DNA of 64,000 nucleotides from Vibrio sp. PID17_43 (GTDB taxonomy: Bacteria > Pseudomonadota > Gammaproteobacteria > Enterobacterales > Vibrionaceae), in assembly GCF_002608565.1 (NCBI RefSeq), contig NZ_LIXM01000001.1, positions 186,001 through 250,000 on the forward strand. The letters are read 5' to 3'. A program made the position numbers and the translations under genes. Below are positions 36,523 to 46,212 of the stretch, one piece after another (the stretch's first letter is position 1; every line of letters begins with the position of its first letter). Under the pieces are notes generated by a model. It saw nothing but the letters and a program-made list of their open reading frames with translations, ran no database searches and was not told where the DNA came from.

Positions 36523-37926
36523 ATGGAAAGTACTCTAAAATTACATAGCAACTATGGCGCATTGCATGTTCTCTACAGAACCATTGACTCCATAATCATA
36601 TTCTCAACCCTCTATTTTATTTCAATGATTTACACAAACTCATTCGAACAGCAAAGCTTACTTTCTGTTAGCTACTCCATATTAATCTATTTGTTAATAG
36701 GCGAAAGAAACGAACTGTATCGTTCATGGCGCGTTTACAGATTCAAAGATGAAGCGCTCAGTATATGTCGCGCTTGGTTATTCACTTTTATCGTGCTTGT
36801 ATTACTCGCATTTTTTACAAAATCAAGTGCGAATTATTCGAGAGTTGTCGCAACTTCATGGTTAATATTGACTCCAATACTATTAGTTATTTGGCGATAT
36901 GTTGCAAAGCAAATATTAAAAACGTTACGTGATCATGGATACAGCCGAAAAGAAGCCATCATAGTTGGTGTAACCGAAAACGGAATTAAACTTGCAAACC
37001 AGCTTAAAAACCACCCTGAACTCGGTATTAATGTCATTGGCTTTTATGATGATCGAAAAAAAGAACGATTAAATGTAAATAATCTTCCAGCTCCTTTTAA
37101 AGGTAACGTACCTTCTGCCTTAAAACTTACTAAGAAAGGGGCGATTCAACACATTTATATTTCAATGCCAATGAAAGCGAATGAACGCATCAAGCAATAT
37201 TTGAATGCCTTTACAGATACAACAGCAAATACTTATCTCATCCCAGATTTTTTTGTTTATAACCTAATGCAGTCACGCTTGAGCGCGATTGGCAATATAC
37301 CCACGATCAGCATTCATGATACGCCTTTTTATGGAACCAATGGCTGGTTAAAAAGAGCCCAGGATATCGTCGTCTCAACTTGTATTCTTTTACTCATCAG
37401 CCCGGTATTAATTGGCGTAGCCATTGGCGTGAAGCTCTCGTCCCCTGGCCCGGTCATTTTTAAGCAATATCGATATGGGCTTGATGGCCGCCAAATCAAA
37501 GTCTGGAAGTTTCGCTCCATGAGCGCGATGGATAACGGCGCAATCGTCAAACAAGCGACAAAGAACGATCCAAGAATCACGCCTTTTGGCGCATTCATAC
37601 GCAAAACCTCACTTGATGAACTTCCACAATTTTTCAATGTGCTGCAAGGTCGTATGTCCATTGTCGGGCCTCGTCCCCACGCCGTCGCTCACAATGAAGA
37701 ATACCGAACTATCGTCGAACGCTACATGCTACGCCACAAGGTTAAACCCGGAATCACAGGGCTTGCTCAAGTAAAAGGCTACCGAGGTGAGACCGATACG
37801 CTAGACAAAATGCAAAAACGCGTTGAGTTTGATCTTAAATACATTCAGTCATGGTCAACATGGTTGGACATCAAAATTATTTTTATGACCATTTTCAAAG
37901 GCTTTACCGGTAAAACTGCCTACTGA
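36523..37926 (+). CDS. vpsL: Undecaprenyl-phosphate glycosyl-1-phosphate transferase (VpsL/WcaJ-like)
   Basis: The initiating enzyme moves a sugar-1-phosphate (often glucose) onto undecaprenyl phosphate at the inner membrane. The 467 residues comprise four to five N-terminal helices, a CoA-binding-like Rossmann region (EAIIVGVTENG), and the C-terminal bacterial sugar transferase domain with a membrane re-entrant helix near residue 285, SSPGPVIFKQYRYG, KFRSM, TSLDELPQFFNVLQG, SIVGPRPHA and KPGITGLAQ. The start follows AGGA. It is the first gene after the ops element and sits 11 bases from the next gene. Confidence 0.93.
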   Translation: MESTLKLHSNYGALHVLYRTIDSIIIFSTLYFISMIYTNSFEQQSLLSVSYSILIYLLIGERNELYRSWRVYRFKDEALSICRAWLFTFIVLVLLAFFTKSSANYSRVVATSWLILTPILLVIWRYVAKQILKTLRDHGYSRKEAIIVGVTENGIKLANQLKNHPELGINVIGFYDDRKKERLNVNNLPAPFKGNVPSALKLTKKGAIQHIYISMPMKANERIKQYLNAFTDTTANTYLIPDFFVYNLMQSRLSAIGNIPTISIHDTPFYGTNGWLKRAQDIVVSTCILLLISPVLIGVAIGVKLSSPGPVIFKQYRYGLDGRQIKVWKFRSMSAMDNGAIVKQATKNDPRITPFGAFIRKTSLDELPQFFNVLQGRMSIVGPRPHAVAHNEEYRTIVERYMLRHKVKPGITGLAQVKGYRGETDTLDKMQKRVEFDLKYIQSWSTWLDIKIIFMTIFKGFTGKTAY

Positions 37927-37937
37927 AAGGAACAGTA

Positions 37938-39170
37938 ATGAACACTTTTAAGAAAACGCTTATTGCCACAGCAGTATTGGGCACCAGCAGCTGGGTAATG
38001 GCAGCAGAAAGTAAAGGCTACATCACTGAATCAGGCATTAAAGTTACCCCACTTTTCGAAGCCAAATTTGAGAACAATGACAACGTTGGGCGCTATTCTT
38101 CATCGGAGCAACCAGAAACATCAAACGCATTAATCGTAACGCCTGGTGTTGTTCTGGAGTCAGATAGAAACGGAAACCAGTATCAAGCCGCGTACCAACT
38201 CTCCTCGGGCCATTATTTTGATAGCGACGACGATGACTACTTAGATCACACTTTCACCACCAACAACTTTGTGCAAATCAGTCGACGCAGTGGTTTAGGG
38301 CTTAACTACACATATCTCCAATCTCACGAAGATCGCGGTACCGGCCTTTTAGCGGGTGATGAGTTATCGACCATTGCAAAGGAGCCGGTTAAATACGCCC
38401 TTCATAACGTGAATGCCACGCATGTTTATGGCGCTGAAAAGGCCAAAGGTCGTATCGAGTCTAACCTGCGATACGAGCACAAAACCTATAAAAATTACAG
38501 GGACCTAACCGCACCAGGGTATGCAGCACTAAGTACGAAGTATAAAGATTTCGACGAAATCGCCGGCGGCGTAGCATTTTATTACGATGTGCTACCAGCA
38601 ACCGATTTGATCATTGAGGTAGACCTAGCGGATCGTCGTTACAAGCTTGCTTCTCCTTCGACTGGTGAATCACAAGATAACTTAAATACTTACTATTTGG
38701 TTGGCAGCGAATGGGATATCACCGGAAAAACATCCGGTAAACTACGGTTAGGTTTACAAAACAAACAATATGAAAGTAGCGCAAGAACGGACTTTAACGG
38801 GTTTAGCTGGGATTTAGACCTGACTTGGCAACCATTGGATTACTCGACCGTTGATGTATCGACCGCACAACGCGCAGAGGATCCACAACAAGGCACCAAT
38901 TACATCAAAGAAACCAGTTTTGATACGGCATGGCAGCATTACTGGCTGACAAACTTTTACAGTAACGTCAGCTTTAGTTTTATCAAGGATGATTACTCAG
39001 AAAGTAGCCGTAAAGACGAATTATTAGAATCATCATTCGCCTTTGTTTATCAGTTAAGAGACTACGCTGAAATTACCACAGGTTTGCGCAACGAGAATAA
39101 TGACTCCTCTATCGCAACGAATAGTTATAAGCAAAACGTCTGGTATATCGCTACCAATTTAATTTTTTAA
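37938..39170 (+). CDS. vpsM: Outer membrane beta-barrel protein (VpsM-like)
   Basis: The 410-residue protein has a signal peptide, MNTFKKTLIATAVLGTSSWVMA, and then alternating hydrophobic strands ending in an aromatic strand, WYIATNLIF, as outer membrane barrels do. Its place between the initiating transferase and the Wza-like gene matches vpsM of vibrios, an outer membrane protein (putative-porin/BBP2 type) thought to help export the polymer. Since the following Wza-like protein is short and has no outer-membrane helix, this barrel may be the actual exit pore. AAGGAA precedes the ATG. Confidence 0.82.
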   Translation: MNTFKKTLIATAVLGTSSWVMAAESKGYITESGIKVTPLFEAKFENNDNVGRYSSSEQPETSNALIVTPGVVLESDRNGNQYQAAYQLSSGHYFDSDDDDYLDHTFTTNNFVQISRRSGLGLNYTYLQSHEDRGTGLLAGDELSTIAKEPVKYALHNVNATHVYGAEKAKGRIESNLRYEHKTYKNYRDLTAPGYAALSTKYKDFDEIAGGVAFYYDVLPATDLIIEVDLADRRYKLASPSTGESQDNLNTYYLVGSEWDITGKTSGKLRLGLQNKQYESSARTDFNGFSWDLDLTWQPLDYSTVDVSTAQRAEDPQQGTNYIKETSFDTAWQHYWLTNFYSNVSFSFIKDDYSESSRKDELLESSFAFVYQLRDYAEITTGLRNENNDSSIATNSYKQNVWYIATNLIF

Positions 39171-39193
39171 CCCTATCAATACCCGGATATGAC

Positions 39194-39727
39194 ATGGCGC
39201 GAATTTCTACATTTACGACTTTACTGATGTTACTGTTCACAGTTTCATTTCATTCCTTCGCTTTTAATAGCGACTACACCATTGGTGCTGGCGATAAAAT
39301 CCAAATTTCCGTCTATGGAGAACAGGACCTTTCTATTGATGAACTCTATATCGACAACAGTGGCAAATTTGACTACCCATACCTTGGTCAATTAAGCGCG
39401 CTAAATAAAACGACCGAACAATTGAAAGACGAAATCATTATCGGACTAAAAGGCGATTTCCTTATCTCGCCAAAAGTTCGTGTCAGTATTATTGGTTTCA
39501 GAAGCATCTACGTAAATGGCGAGGTAAAAAAACCTGGCGGTTATGAGTACCAACCTGGGCTGACAGTAGACAAGGCCATTGCACTCGCCGGAGGCTTTAC
39601 TGACAGAGCCTCTCGAAGCAAAGTTTACATCGCACAAGCGGGTAAAGACGAACTTAAAGATAAAGTTAAGCTATCTGCAACCGTGTCTCCTGGTGACATC
39701 ATTGTTATCGAGCAGAGCTTTTTTTAA
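39194..39727 (+). CDS. vpsN: Short Wza-type polysaccharide export protein (VpsN-like)
   Basis: After a signal peptide (to FHSFA, about residue 24) come the polysaccharide export domain, YTIGAGDKIQISVYGEQDLS, and a single SLBB beta-grasp domain, VNGEVKKPGGYEYQPGLTV. The 177-residue length is about half of E. coli Wza, and there is no lipobox Cys or C-terminal amphipathic helix. It should form a periplasmic ring between the kinase-copolymerase and the VpsM-like barrel. It lies 34 bases upstream of the kinase gene. Confidence 0.9.
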   Translation: MARISTFTTLLMLLFTVSFHSFAFNSDYTIGAGDKIQISVYGEQDLSIDELYIDNSGKFDYPYLGQLSALNKTTEQLKDEIIIGLKGDFLISPKVRVSIIGFRSIYVNGEVKKPGGYEYQPGLTVDKAIALAGGFTDRASRSKVYIAQAGKDELKDKVKLSATVSPGDIIVIEQSFF

Positions 39728-39761
39728 TACCGAACTCTTCAAATAAACAACGGATTGAACG

Positions 39762-41984
39762 ATGTTGGCTACCCCTAAAAACGATTCCTCACAACAAGAG
39801 CAACTGCTTGATTTGGGATACTATTTCCATCTAATTAAAAAGCGTTGGTTTTCCATTTCTCTTTTTACTCTATTGTGTACTGCAATTGCGGTATTGGTTG
39901 CACTTTCTATTACCCCAACCTACCGTGCGACGGCCACTCTTTTAATTGAAGCCTCCCCCCAGAAAGCCATTTCCATCGAAGAAGTGGTAGGCATCGACAC
40001 GCGCGCTAAAGAGTATTACCTAACTCAGTTTGAGATACTGAAATCAAACCAAGTTGCCCAACGCGTGATTGACAAATTGCAATTAAACCAAGTGGCAGAG
40101 TTTAATCCAAACCTTATCGTTAAAAAGGCAGGCTTTCTCGACGCGATAAAATCGGAGTTACAATCACACCCTCTATTGGATCCCTATTTTGCGAAAGACA
40201 GTGACGACAACCAAGACTCAATCGTCAAACAAGAGGCCCTTAAACGTAGCGTTCTAAAAGCATTTAAATCCCGTTTGACGATTTCACCGATCCGTAAAAC
40301 ACAACTGGTTAATATTTCCTTCGAGTCACAAGACCCAAAACTCGCGGCAGAGATTGCTAATGCCGTTGGACTTGCGTTTATTGAAAACAATTTAGATTCC
40401 AAGCTACTTGCAACCGAGCAAGCAACGGGTTGGATCAACCAAAGGCTTAACGAGCTAAAAGATAAACTGGACACCTCCGAGCAGGCATTACTTCAATTTT
40501 TACAGCAACAAGAGTTGATTGATAACAGTGGTATTGCAGCACTAACTAGCACAGAATTGACCAATCTCACCAACCGAATAGCAAAAGCGACGGATGAGCG
40601 TATTGAAGCCCAAGCGCTATACAACGCACTAAAAAACAACAAAGCAGATCTAGCCTCTCTTGGCGCTAACTCGATGATCTCCAACCATCCTCAAATTCGT
40701 GACATTCGCTTGGCCGAATCCAAAGCAGAAAAAGAAGTCAGCGAGCTTTCTAAGCGCTACGGACCTAAACACGACAAAATGATTCAGGCGAATGCACAAT
40801 TAAGATCGATTCAAAACCGTGCAGACAAACTCGTTCGTAAACTGGTTAATGGCATCGAGAAAGAACTTGCTAGTGCGAAAGAACAAGAGCGTGTGCTGAA
40901 AAACGAGTTATTAAGCAAAAAGGACGAGTTCCAAGCCTTAAGCGTTGTAAAAAGTGAATACGACGCGCTAAAACGAGAAGTCGACAGCAATGCAAAATTA
41001 TATGACTTGTTCTTAACTCGTCAAAAAGAAACCTCTGCAACTAGCGACTTTAGTGCTGCTAATGCCCGTTTTAGTGATTACGCGTTAGTCCCTGAATACC
41101 CAAGTAAGCCTAATCGCAAACTTATCGTGGTATTAACTTTGGTTGCAAGTCTTGGTTTTGCCGTAGTACTTGTCATTTGCCTGGATGCATTCAACAACAC
41201 CATTGCCACTGCACGTGATTTTGAGAGCAAACTTGGCTTGTTACCAACAGGATCCATTCCAATGGTAAAAGACAAGCTGTACAAAAAGACGCCAATAGAC
41301 GCCCAAGTGTTCAGCAACCGAAAATTTTCCGTCTTTCAAGAATCAGTGGATTCCATTCGTACTTCGTTGTACTTGAGTTTGCCGAATACAGAGAGAAAAT
41401 TATTGGCCATTTCGTCATCCGTACCAGGAGAAGGCAAGACCACCACCGTAATAACCCTTGCCCAATCTTTTGCACGCCTAGAAAAAGTGCTGGTCATAGA
41501 CTGTGATTTAAGAAAGCCATCGGTGGGCAATCGTTTCGGATTATCAAAAAGTCAGCCAGGGCTAACCAATATTTTATTAATGAATACGCCGCTGCAAGAG
41601 TGCATCACGACGATGGATAATACCAACTTAGATGTCTTAAGCGCGGGCATGCTAGCACCGAACCCTCAAGAACTGTTGAGCAGTAATGCGTTTGAAAAGC
41701 TCTTAACCTATTTTGCCAGTAAATACGACCGCATCATTTTGGATACCCCCCCTATCCTACCGGTGAAGGACGCCTTCATTATCGGCAAGTTTACTCAAGG
41801 GATTTTATTAGTCGTTAAAGCAAACAGTACGAGCAAATCGGTTTACAAACACACTATGACACTGTTCACAAAGCACCAGATCACCATCGATGGTGTGGTG
41901 CTAAACCAAGTGTTGCCGCCGAAAAAAGGGGCGCATACGTATTCAGAGTATTCACAATACGCCTATGGCAATAATCAAGGTTAA
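39762..41984 (+). CDS. vpsO: Polysaccharide co-polymerase / tyrosine autokinase (Wzc/VpsO-like)
   Basis: The 740-residue inner-membrane protein controls chain length and export. The Wzz domain starts at residue 15, with a first helix FSISLFTLLCTAIAVLVALS. A long coiled coil, rich in Lys and Glu, occupies residues about 210-410, with the second helix near 455-475. The BY-kinase has Walker A SSVPGEGKTTT, A' LVIDCDLRKPS and B RIILDTPPILP, and a tyrosine cluster, TYSEYSQYAYG, at the end for autophosphorylation. The cognate phosphatase is probably the low-molecular-weight enzyme at 59283. Confidence 0.95.
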   Translation: MLATPKNDSSQQEQLLDLGYYFHLIKKRWFSISLFTLLCTAIAVLVALSITPTYRATATLLIEASPQKAISIEEVVGIDTRAKEYYLTQFEILKSNQVAQRVIDKLQLNQVAEFNPNLIVKKAGFLDAIKSELQSHPLLDPYFAKDSDDNQDSIVKQEALKRSVLKAFKSRLTISPIRKTQLVNISFESQDPKLAAEIANAVGLAFIENNLDSKLLATEQATGWINQRLNELKDKLDTSEQALLQFLQQQELIDNSGIAALTSTELTNLTNRIAKATDERIEAQALYNALKNNKADLASLGANSMISNHPQIRDIRLAESKAEKEVSELSKRYGPKHDKMIQANAQLRSIQNRADKLVRKLVNGIEKELASAKEQERVLKNELLSKKDEFQALSVVKSEYDALKREVDSNAKLYDLFLTRQKETSATSDFSAANARFSDYALVPEYPSKPNRKLIVVLTLVASLGFAVVLVICLDAFNNTIATARDFESKLGLLPTGSIPMVKDKLYKKTPIDAQVFSNRKFSVFQESVDSIRTSLYLSLPNTERKLLAISSSVPGEGKTTTVITLAQSFARLEKVLVIDCDLRKPSVGNRFGLSKSQPGLTNILLMNTPLQECITTMDNTNLDVLSAGMLAPNPQELLSSNAFEKLLTYFASKYDRIILDTPPILPVKDAFIIGKFTQGILLVVKANSTSKSVYKHTMTLFTKHQITIDGVVLNQVLPPKKGAHTYSEYSQYAYGNNQG

Positions 41985-41993
41985 GGAAGACCA

Positions 41994-43130
41994 ATGAACA
42001 ACCCAATTAAAGTACTTTCTGTTTTTGGCACGCGTCCAGAAGCCATAAAAATGGCCCCATTAGTACACGAATTAAATGAAGCAGAAGGTATCGATGCTAA
42101 GGTTTGCGTGACGGCTCAACACCGTGAAATGCTAGATCAAGTATTAAGCCTATTCGAAATAAAGCCCGATTATGATTTGAACATCATGAAGCCAGGACAG
42201 TCTCTATATGATGTCACTTCCAATATACTCACTGGCTTAAAACCCGTTCTAGAAGAGTTCCAACCCAATGTTGTCCTTGTTCACGGGGATACATCAACGA
42301 CGCTATCGACCAGTTTAGCGGCTTACTACCAACAAATTGCCGTTGGTCACGTAGAAGCGGGGCTACGAACTGGAAATATCTACTCTCCGTGGCCGGAAGA
42401 AGGCAACCGAAAACTCACTAGTTCAATAGCTGCGCTTCACTTTGCACCAACAAGCACATCAGAGCAAAACTTAATCAAAGAAGGTATTGAAGTAAAACAT
42501 ATTGCCACTACCGGTAATACTGTCATTGATGCGTTGTTTTTAGTTAAAGAAAAGCTAGAGACAGATGAAGACTTAAATGCAACATTGTCGGCTGTCTTTC
42601 CTGAGATTGACGCGAACAAAAAACTGATTCTTGTCACTGGGCATCGCCGTGAAAGCTTTGGTGGTGGTTTTGAACGTATATGTGAAGCATTAGTTGAGAT
42701 AGCGAATAAACACCCTGACACACAAGTGCTTTACCCGGTACACCTCAACCCTAATGTACGTGAGCCAGTGAATCGCATCCTTAAAGGCGTGAATAATGTT
42801 CACCTGATTGAGCCTCAAGATTACTTGCCTTTTGTTTACTTAATGAACCGAGCGCACATTATCCTGACCGATTCAGGTGGGATTCAAGAAGAGGCGCCTT
42901 CACTAGGTAAACCCGTATTGGTCATGCGTGATACGACAGAACGGCCAGAAGCGGTTGAAGCTAGTACCGTCAAACTCGTCGGGACAGATAAGCAAGCCAT
43001 AATCGATGCCGTGGAAAACTTGCTCACTAATCAAGCTGACTATGAAAGCATGAGCCGTGCACACAATCCGTATGGAGACGGCAAAGCGTGTAAACGCATC
43101 ATTGAGAAAATCAAACAGCATTTCTCTTAA
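41994..43130 (+). CDS. wecB: UDP-N-acetylglucosamine 2-epimerase, non-hydrolysing
   Basis: This enzyme interconverts UDP-GlcNAc and UDP-ManNAc. Family motifs across its 378 residues are [12 protein letters not shown] at the start, [27 protein letters not shown] and [21 protein letters not shown] with TERPEA. The product is then oxidised by the WecC-like enzyme encoded next, so the polymer should contain ManNAcA. It starts nine bases after the kinase stop. The same pathway serves enterobacterial common antigen, but no other wec genes of that cluster are around. Confidence 0.95.
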   Translation: MNNPIKVLSVFGTRPEAIKMAPLVHELNEAEGIDAKVCVTAQHREMLDQVLSLFEIKPDYDLNIMKPGQSLYDVTSNILTGLKPVLEEFQPNVVLVHGDTSTTLSTSLAAYYQQIAVGHVEAGLRTGNIYSPWPEEGNRKLTSSIAALHFAPTSTSEQNLIKEGIEVKHIATTGNTVIDALFLVKEKLETDEDLNATLSAVFPEIDANKKLILVTGHRRESFGGGFERICEALVEIANKHPDTQVLYPVHLNPNVREPVNRILKGVNNVHLIEPQDYLPFVYLMNRAHIILTDSGGIQEEAPSLGKPVLVMRDTTERPEAVEASTVKLVGTDKQAIIDAVENLLTNQADYESMSRAHNPYGDGKACKRIIEKIKQHFS

Positions 43131-43254
43131 GATTACCTTGCTTGTGGGGCATGCATAAATAGCAGGAATGCAATACCGCTAGCCCGTTAAGCAATCACTT
43201 CAAATTACTAAATTAACGGTGTCTAACAAGCATCAACATTGTTAAGGAACAACC

Positions 43255-44493
43255 ATGTCGTTTAAAAAAGTATCCGTCATTGGCCTTGGTTACATCGGCC
43301 TACCTACTGCAGCCGTCGTCGCCTCTCGTGGTATTGAAGTCGTTGGTGTCGATGTAAACCAGCAAGCGGTTGATACGATCAACCAAGGGAACATTCACAT
43401 CGTAGAACCGGATCTAGATATTGTCGTTCGTGGTGTAGTCAGCACTGGTAACTTACGAGCGACGACCATTCCTGAACCGGCAGAAGCCTTTATGATTGCC
43501 GTCCCTACTCCTTTCAAAGAAGGCAATGCTCCAGACCTCACATACATTGAAGCAGCAGCAAACGCGATTGCGCCAGTATTAGAAAAAGGAAACCTGATCA
43601 TTCTGGAGTCAACGTCTCCTGTTGGTGCCACCGAAAAGCTCTCTGCATGGTTGAAACAAGCTCGTCCCGATTTGAGCTTCCCGCAAGATGCGGGCGACAG
43701 CGCAGATATCAAAGTGGCACATTGCCCGGAACGCGTACTGCCTGGCTATGTATTGCAAGAACTGGTAGCAAATGATCGAGTAATTGGTGGTCTGTCAAAA
43801 GCCTGTAGTGAAAGAGCGGTTGAGCTATACAGCACATTTGTTCGTGGTGAATGCATTATCACCAATGCTCGCACAGCAGAAATGGCAAAACTAACAGAAA
43901 ACTCATTCCGCGATGTCAACATCGCGTTTGCCAATGAGCTATCCGTTATCAGTGACAAGCTAAAAATCAACGTATGGGAACTAATTAAACTGGCGAACCG
44001 CCATCCAAGGGTAAATATTCTTAACCCAGGCCCAGGCGTAGGCGGCCACTGCATTGCAGTTGACCCTTGGTTTATTGTAGACAGTTGTCCAGAAGAGGCC
44101 AAAATCATTCGCCAAGCACGTTTAACCAATGACGCTAAACCTCATTATGTCATTGATCAAATAGAAAAAGCAGCAGACGAGTTTAAACGTCCTGTCATTG
44201 CTTGCTTAGGTTTAGCATTTAAAGCCGATATTGATGACCTACGTGAAAGCCCTGCGCTGCAAATCGTCGAAGAATTGGCTAGAAAAAACATTGGTCAGGT
44301 TTTAGCGGTAGAGCCAAACGTTCACTCTTTACCAGAGGCGTTAGTGCATGCAGGCGTAGAGCAAATGACACTCGATGCCGCTTTGGAAAGAGCCAATATC
44401 ATTGTTGTACTGGTTGATCATAAACAGTTTAAAGCGGCAGACAAAATACAGTTTGCAACTAAAGTCGTGATTGATACGCGCGGTGTTATTTAA
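43255..44493 (+). CDS. wecC: UDP-N-acetyl-D-mannosamine dehydrogenase
   Basis: It oxidises UDP-ManNAc to UDP-ManNAcA with two NAD+. The Rossmann motif GLGYIGLPTAAVVASRG is at residue 10, ILESTSPVGATEKL near 120, the catalytic Cys in GPGVGGHCIAVDPWF near residue 265, and LGLAFKADIDDLRESPA near 325. The 412-residue length is normal. AAGGAA precedes the ATG after a 124-base gap from wecB that shows no gene. It overlaps slightly with, or lies just before, the acetyltransferase gene. Confidence 0.94.
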   Translation: MSFKKVSVIGLGYIGLPTAAVVASRGIEVVGVDVNQQAVDTINQGNIHIVEPDLDIVVRGVVSTGNLRATTIPEPAEAFMIAVPTPFKEGNAPDLTYIEAAANAIAPVLEKGNLIILESTSPVGATEKLSAWLKQARPDLSFPQDAGDSADIKVAHCPERVLPGYVLQELVANDRVIGGLSKACSERAVELYSTFVRGECIITNARTAEMAKLTENSFRDVNIAFANELSVISDKLKINVWELIKLANRHPRVNILNPGPGVGGHCIAVDPWFIVDSCPEEAKIIRQARLTNDAKPHYVIDQIEKAADEFKRPVIACLGLAFKADIDDLRESPALQIVEELARKNIGQVLAVEPNVHSLPEALVHAGVEQMTLDAALERANIIVVLVDHKQFKAADKIQFATKVVIDTRGVI

Positions 44494-44518
44494 GTTATTT
44501 TTTTTAGGTGTATTTAAA

Positions 44519-45055
44519 GTGAAACCCTTAAGTTTAATCAAAGCAGATCTATTTCGACACACAGGAAAAGTAAGCCTAGTGCTAATAATTAAAAATTTGC
44601 TAAATAATAATCGTTCCTTTAAGTACACCTTTTGGTTAAGGTTGGCCAACTCAAAGAACCCCATCGTACGATTGATTGCGAAATTCATGCATCGTCATCT
44701 TTCGATTAAATATCAAATTCAAATACCTGCCAATACTAAAATCGGACCTGGCTTATATCTAGGTCACTCATCAAGTGTAATGATTAATAGCACTGCTGTT
44801 ATTGGGCGTAACTGCAATCTAAGCCAGTTTACGACTATCGGTTCCAACCACGGCCAAGCGGCAATTATCGGAGACAATGTCTATATAGGCCCTAATTGTT
44901 GCATTGTTGAATCCATCAAACTAGGCAACAACACCACCATTGGAGCCGGAAGTGTGGTCATTCGAGATGTCCCTGATAACTCGACCGCTGTCGGGAATCC
45001 TGCAAGGAGCTTCCCATCAAAAAGTGTAGGTTGCTACATCAATAATCGCGTATAG
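44519..45055 (+). CDS. Serine acetyltransferase-like hexapeptide-repeat acetyltransferase
   Basis: The C-terminal half has left-handed beta-helix hexapeptide repeats (IPANTKIGPGLYLGHSSS, IGDNVYIGPNCC, TIGAGSVVIRDVP). The N-terminal part is helical, as in CysE/WcaB-type proteins. It should acetylate a sugar of the repeat unit. A GTG at 44519 with AGGTG upstream gives VKPLSLIKADLFRHTG, the usual family start; an ATG at 44471 would overlap wecC by 23 bases and add a hydrophobic stretch. Base composition turns more AT-rich from here through the block. Confidence 0.82.
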   Translation: MKPLSLIKADLFRHTGKVSLVLIIKNLLNNNRSFKYTFWLRLANSKNPIVRLIAKFMHRHLSIKYQIQIPANTKIGPGLYLGHSSSVMINSTAVIGRNCNLSQFTTIGSNHGQAAIIGDNVYIGPNCCIVESIKLGNNTTIGAGSVVIRDVPDNSTAVGNPARSFPSKSVGCYINNRV

Positions 45056-45063
45056 GTCTAATA

Positions 45064-46212
45064 GTGAAAAAAGTACTTTTGATTGTGCCTCTCTCTACAT
45101 TAGATTTTGGCTCTAGCACTAAAGGTGGTGTCGACTCAGTCTGTCAAATATTACTAAAAGATATAATTGAGACTGAATATGACGGCTACCATGTTCGTAT
45201 ATTGGCATTTGATCAAACGTCTAAAGTAAGTGGTAATTCGCCGTTAATACTCCTTTCTCCTTATGTCGATATTTTACACGTTCCAATTAGAGAAAAAATA
45301 AATGGCATGAAAGTACCTAGCATTATCTCTAATCTAATTCGAATTCGGAGGCAAATAAATGCATTTAAACCTGACATTGTGCACTCCCATTTAGCTCCTT
45401 GGTTACTTGGGATACGAGGAATTAAATGTATTGCTACATTGCATAGTTACAAAAATATAGGTCGCAAACCGGTCTCTTTCTTGAATGATCTTGTTTACGC
45501 AAAGTTCCTACCTTGGTTATGTGATTTTTATGTTGACCAATACACCTGTGTTGGAGATCTGCTTAAATCAGAATTACAAAAAGACGTAACTACCCAAGCA
45601 TCCATTATTGGCAACCCATTAAACCCCATTTATTTTACCAATTACCAGCAGCATCAACCTAATGTATCAAGCATCAAATTGGTTACCTGTGCTTTATTAA
45701 GTCGAAAAAAACGCATTGATGCCATTATTAAACTCGCATCTCGTCTACATCAACAAGGACTTAGTATTGAGTTAACCATCATTGGCCCAGTGGTAGATAA
45801 ACAATATGCTGAAGAATTAGAGCGCCTTGTAACACAAGAAAAAGCAGAGCAATACATCACACTTACTGGTAGTAAAAATACGGATGAAATTATCTCGTTA
45901 TATGAGCAATCGGATATAGGTATCTTTCTCTCTTCAGAGGAAACCTTTGGCCTAGCACCTCTTGAAATGTTAGCCAGTGGCCTGCCTTTAATCTCTAGCT
46001 CCGTTGGCATTATTGCAGAACGTACAGATTTCTTTACCTCTATCGGAACCTGCATCATAGACCCAACCCAAGAAGACGAATCACTTTCTCAGGTCCTTTC
46101 TTTTATAGACAACCTCCCAAAAGTGGATTGCGATGCCTTAAAAAATGAATTTTCCGTCAATACAGTCAATAAGCAGTATTTCAATATTTATAAGACGTTA
46201 TTAAATGCTTAA
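45064..46212 (+). CDS. Glycosyltransferase family 4 protein
   Basis: The 382-residue GT-B protein has a GTG start. The donor-binding C-terminal domain shows EETFGLAPLEMLASGLPLI, the E-x7-E signature, and LVTCALLSRKKRID before it. The N-terminal domain has GGVDSVCQILL and DIVHSHLAP. It should add one sugar of the repeat unit from a nucleotide sugar at the cytoplasmic face. It overlaps the flippase gene by eight bases. Donor and acceptor are not predictable. Confidence 0.9.
   Translation: MKKVLLIVPLSTLDFGSSTKGGVDSVCQILLKDIIETEYDGYHVRILAFDQTSKVSGNSPLILLSPYVDILHVPIREKINGMKVPSIISNLIRIRRQINAFKPDIVHSHLAPWLLGIRGIKCIATLHSYKNIGRKPVSFLNDLVYAKFLPWLCDFYVDQYTCVGDLLKSELQKDVTTQASIIGNPLNPIYFTNYQQHQPNVSSIKLVTCALLSRKKRIDAIIKLASRLHQQGLSIELTIIGPVVDKQYAEELERLVTQEKAEQYITLTGSKNTDEIISLYEQSDIGIFLSSEETFGLAPLEMLASGLPLISSSVGIIAERTDFFTSIGTCIIDPTQEDESLSQVLSFIDNLPKVDCDALKNEFSVNTVNKQYFNIYKTLLNA

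Noticed and set aside
41994-44493. Assigning wecB/wecC to enterobacterial common antigen synthesis
   Set aside because: No other ECA genes (wecA, wecD, wecE, wzxE, wzyE) are present, and the genes are embedded in the exopolysaccharide locus.
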